NCBI GenBank assembly: GCA_046074645.1
Contig: JBJTOP010000055.1
Location: forward strand, 1-5,384
Direction of reading: 5' to 3'
DNA length: 5,384 nt
Origin: SXXK01 sp046074645
Lineage (GTDB): Bacteria > Planctomycetota > Planctomycetia > Planctomycetales > Planctomycetaceae
A program made the translations under genes and the position numbers. Below, one piece after another: positions 4,776-5,384 of this stretch. The notes beneath the pieces are model-generated. The model worked only from the letters and a program-made list of their open reading frames with translations, was not told where the DNA came from and did not search any database. How positions within the stretch are numbered: the stretch's first letter is position 1; each line of letters begins with the position of its first letter.

Positions 4776-5384
4776 TTACCTGGCTGCCTGCTGCTGGCGG
4801 AACAGCCAGGGGATGAGTCCATCATTGTCATCGTAGCTGGGTGTCCAGGAATTGTGTCCGACGCCGGGGAATTCGATGAAGACCGGATTCCCACCGGCTT
4901 CTCGCAGGGCTTTCACGGCGCTGCGACTGCGGTCCACAGGGACTGCTGCGTCCTGGTCTCCGTGTGCGACCCAGACTGGCAGGTGTTTGATGGCGGTGAC
5001 CTTTGCGGGATCGGCGGCGCCGCAGATGGGGGCTACGGCAGCAAACAGATCGGGCCTGCGAACGGCAAAGTCGAAGGAGCCAAAGCCACCCATGGAGAGT
5101 CCTGTGAGGTAGATGCGGCTGGTGTCAATGGATTCCTGCTCCAGCGTGAGCTTGAGCATCTGCTGGACGGCGGCCAGCTGCGGGCTGATTTCTTCCGGCA
5201 TGACGGGATCTTCTTTGCGGCTCCAGTCAACTTCCATCCATTTGCGGTCGCTGCGGCACTGGGGTGCGAGCACATAGCAGGGGAAGCGGCTGCGCCAGCG
5301 GGGCTGAGCCATCTGCGTGGGGAAGTAGAGCAGTTGCAGGGCATTGTCGCTGCCACGTTCACCGGCGCCGTGCAGGAACAGGAC
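4776..5384 (-). CDS. Alpha/beta hydrolase, predicted peptidase/esterase (5' end missing)
   Basis: The open frame runs off the right edge, so the start is missing. The internal ATG at 5312 is not the true start, because conserved sequence continues before it. The 202 visible codons begin VLFLHGAGERGSDN, the oxyanion-hole motif (HGAGERG, 5-11). They continue with APQCR (40-44), the nucleophile elbow GLSMGG (95-100, Ser97), AAVAPICG (115-122), HGDQDAAVP (141-149, Asp145) and GVGHNSW (174-180, His177). This order is that of the COG4099-type 'predicted peptidase', dienelactone-hydrolase/PHB-depolymerase-like family. Members usually carry an N-terminal signal peptide and act on esters or peptides outside the cytoplasm. 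The signal peptide, if any, is beyond the window. The catalytic triad is complete, so the enzyme should be active, with substrate unknown. The stop is TAA. The methyltransferase follows after 56 nt and may share its transcript. Confidence 0.92.
   Translation of the reverse strand, partial: VLFLHGAGERGSDNALQLLYFPTQMAQPRWRSRFPCYVLAPQCRSDRKWMEVDWSRKEDPVMPEEISPQLAAVQQMLKLTLEQESIDTSRIYLTGLSMGGFGSFDFAVRRPDLFAAVAPICGAADPAKVTAIKHLPVWVAHGDQDAAVPVDRSRSAVKALREAGGNPVFIEFPGVGHNSWTPSYDDNDGLIPWLFRQQQAAR

Noticed and set aside
1..5384. CRISPR array, transposase, integrase, toxin-antitoxin or phage defence genes
   Set aside because: No regularly spaced repeats and no reading frame with such domains were found. 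All genes but one fall into housekeeping or metabolic enzyme families, and the remaining one is unrecognised.

Overview
The window is a moderately GC-rich bacterial chromosomal segment with short intergenic spacers and weak Shine-Dalgarno signals. Its lineage cannot be proven from the sequence alone. The gene styles suggest a planctomycete of the Planctomycetales as a working guess: an AroH-type chorismate mutase next to a long-form RidA-family protein, a secreted-type 'predicted peptidase' alpha/beta hydrolase, and a C-rich palindromic intergenic repeat. No rRNA, tRNA, CRISPR array, phage gene or transposase was found.

Layout, left to right. Positions 1-561 hold no convincing gene but are rich in inverted repeats: a 16-bp stem with an inner hairpin (25-84), a 27-nt near-perfect palindrome (149-175), two further short palindromes (187-201, 221-238) and an 18-bp hairpin (438-509). 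The two long stems pair fully only in plus-strand RNA because their non-Watson-Crick positions are G-U. From 562 to 2066 the minus strand carries three co-oriented genes, transcribed right to left: an unrecognised 177-residue protein, aroH (monofunctional chorismate mutase with all key active-site residues) and a RidA-family protein 12 nt behind aroH. A 287-nt divergent intergenic region (2067-2353) follows, with promoter-like elements in both directions and a 13-nt operator-like palindrome. The plus-strand gene 2354-4009 encodes a 551-residue group II PLP-dependent decarboxylase with unassigned substrate. It converges, with 8 nt between stop codons, on a minus-strand COMT-like O-methyltransferase (4018-4719). 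Upstream of that, on the same strand, is an alpha/beta hydrolase (4776 to the right edge, 5' end missing).

Functional reading. Chorismate mutase commits chorismate to phenylalanine/tyrosine, RidA proteins clear reactive enamine/imine by-products of PLP enzymes, group II decarboxylases turn amino acids into amines, and COMT-like enzymes methylate hydroxyl groups, often on aromatic substrates. A common theme of (aromatic) amino acid metabolism is therefore possible. It is inference only, because the genes lie in at least three transcription units. No clear new multi-gene system is visible. The least explained parts are the palindrome-rich left intergenic region, the 177-residue orphan and the unassigned decarboxylase.
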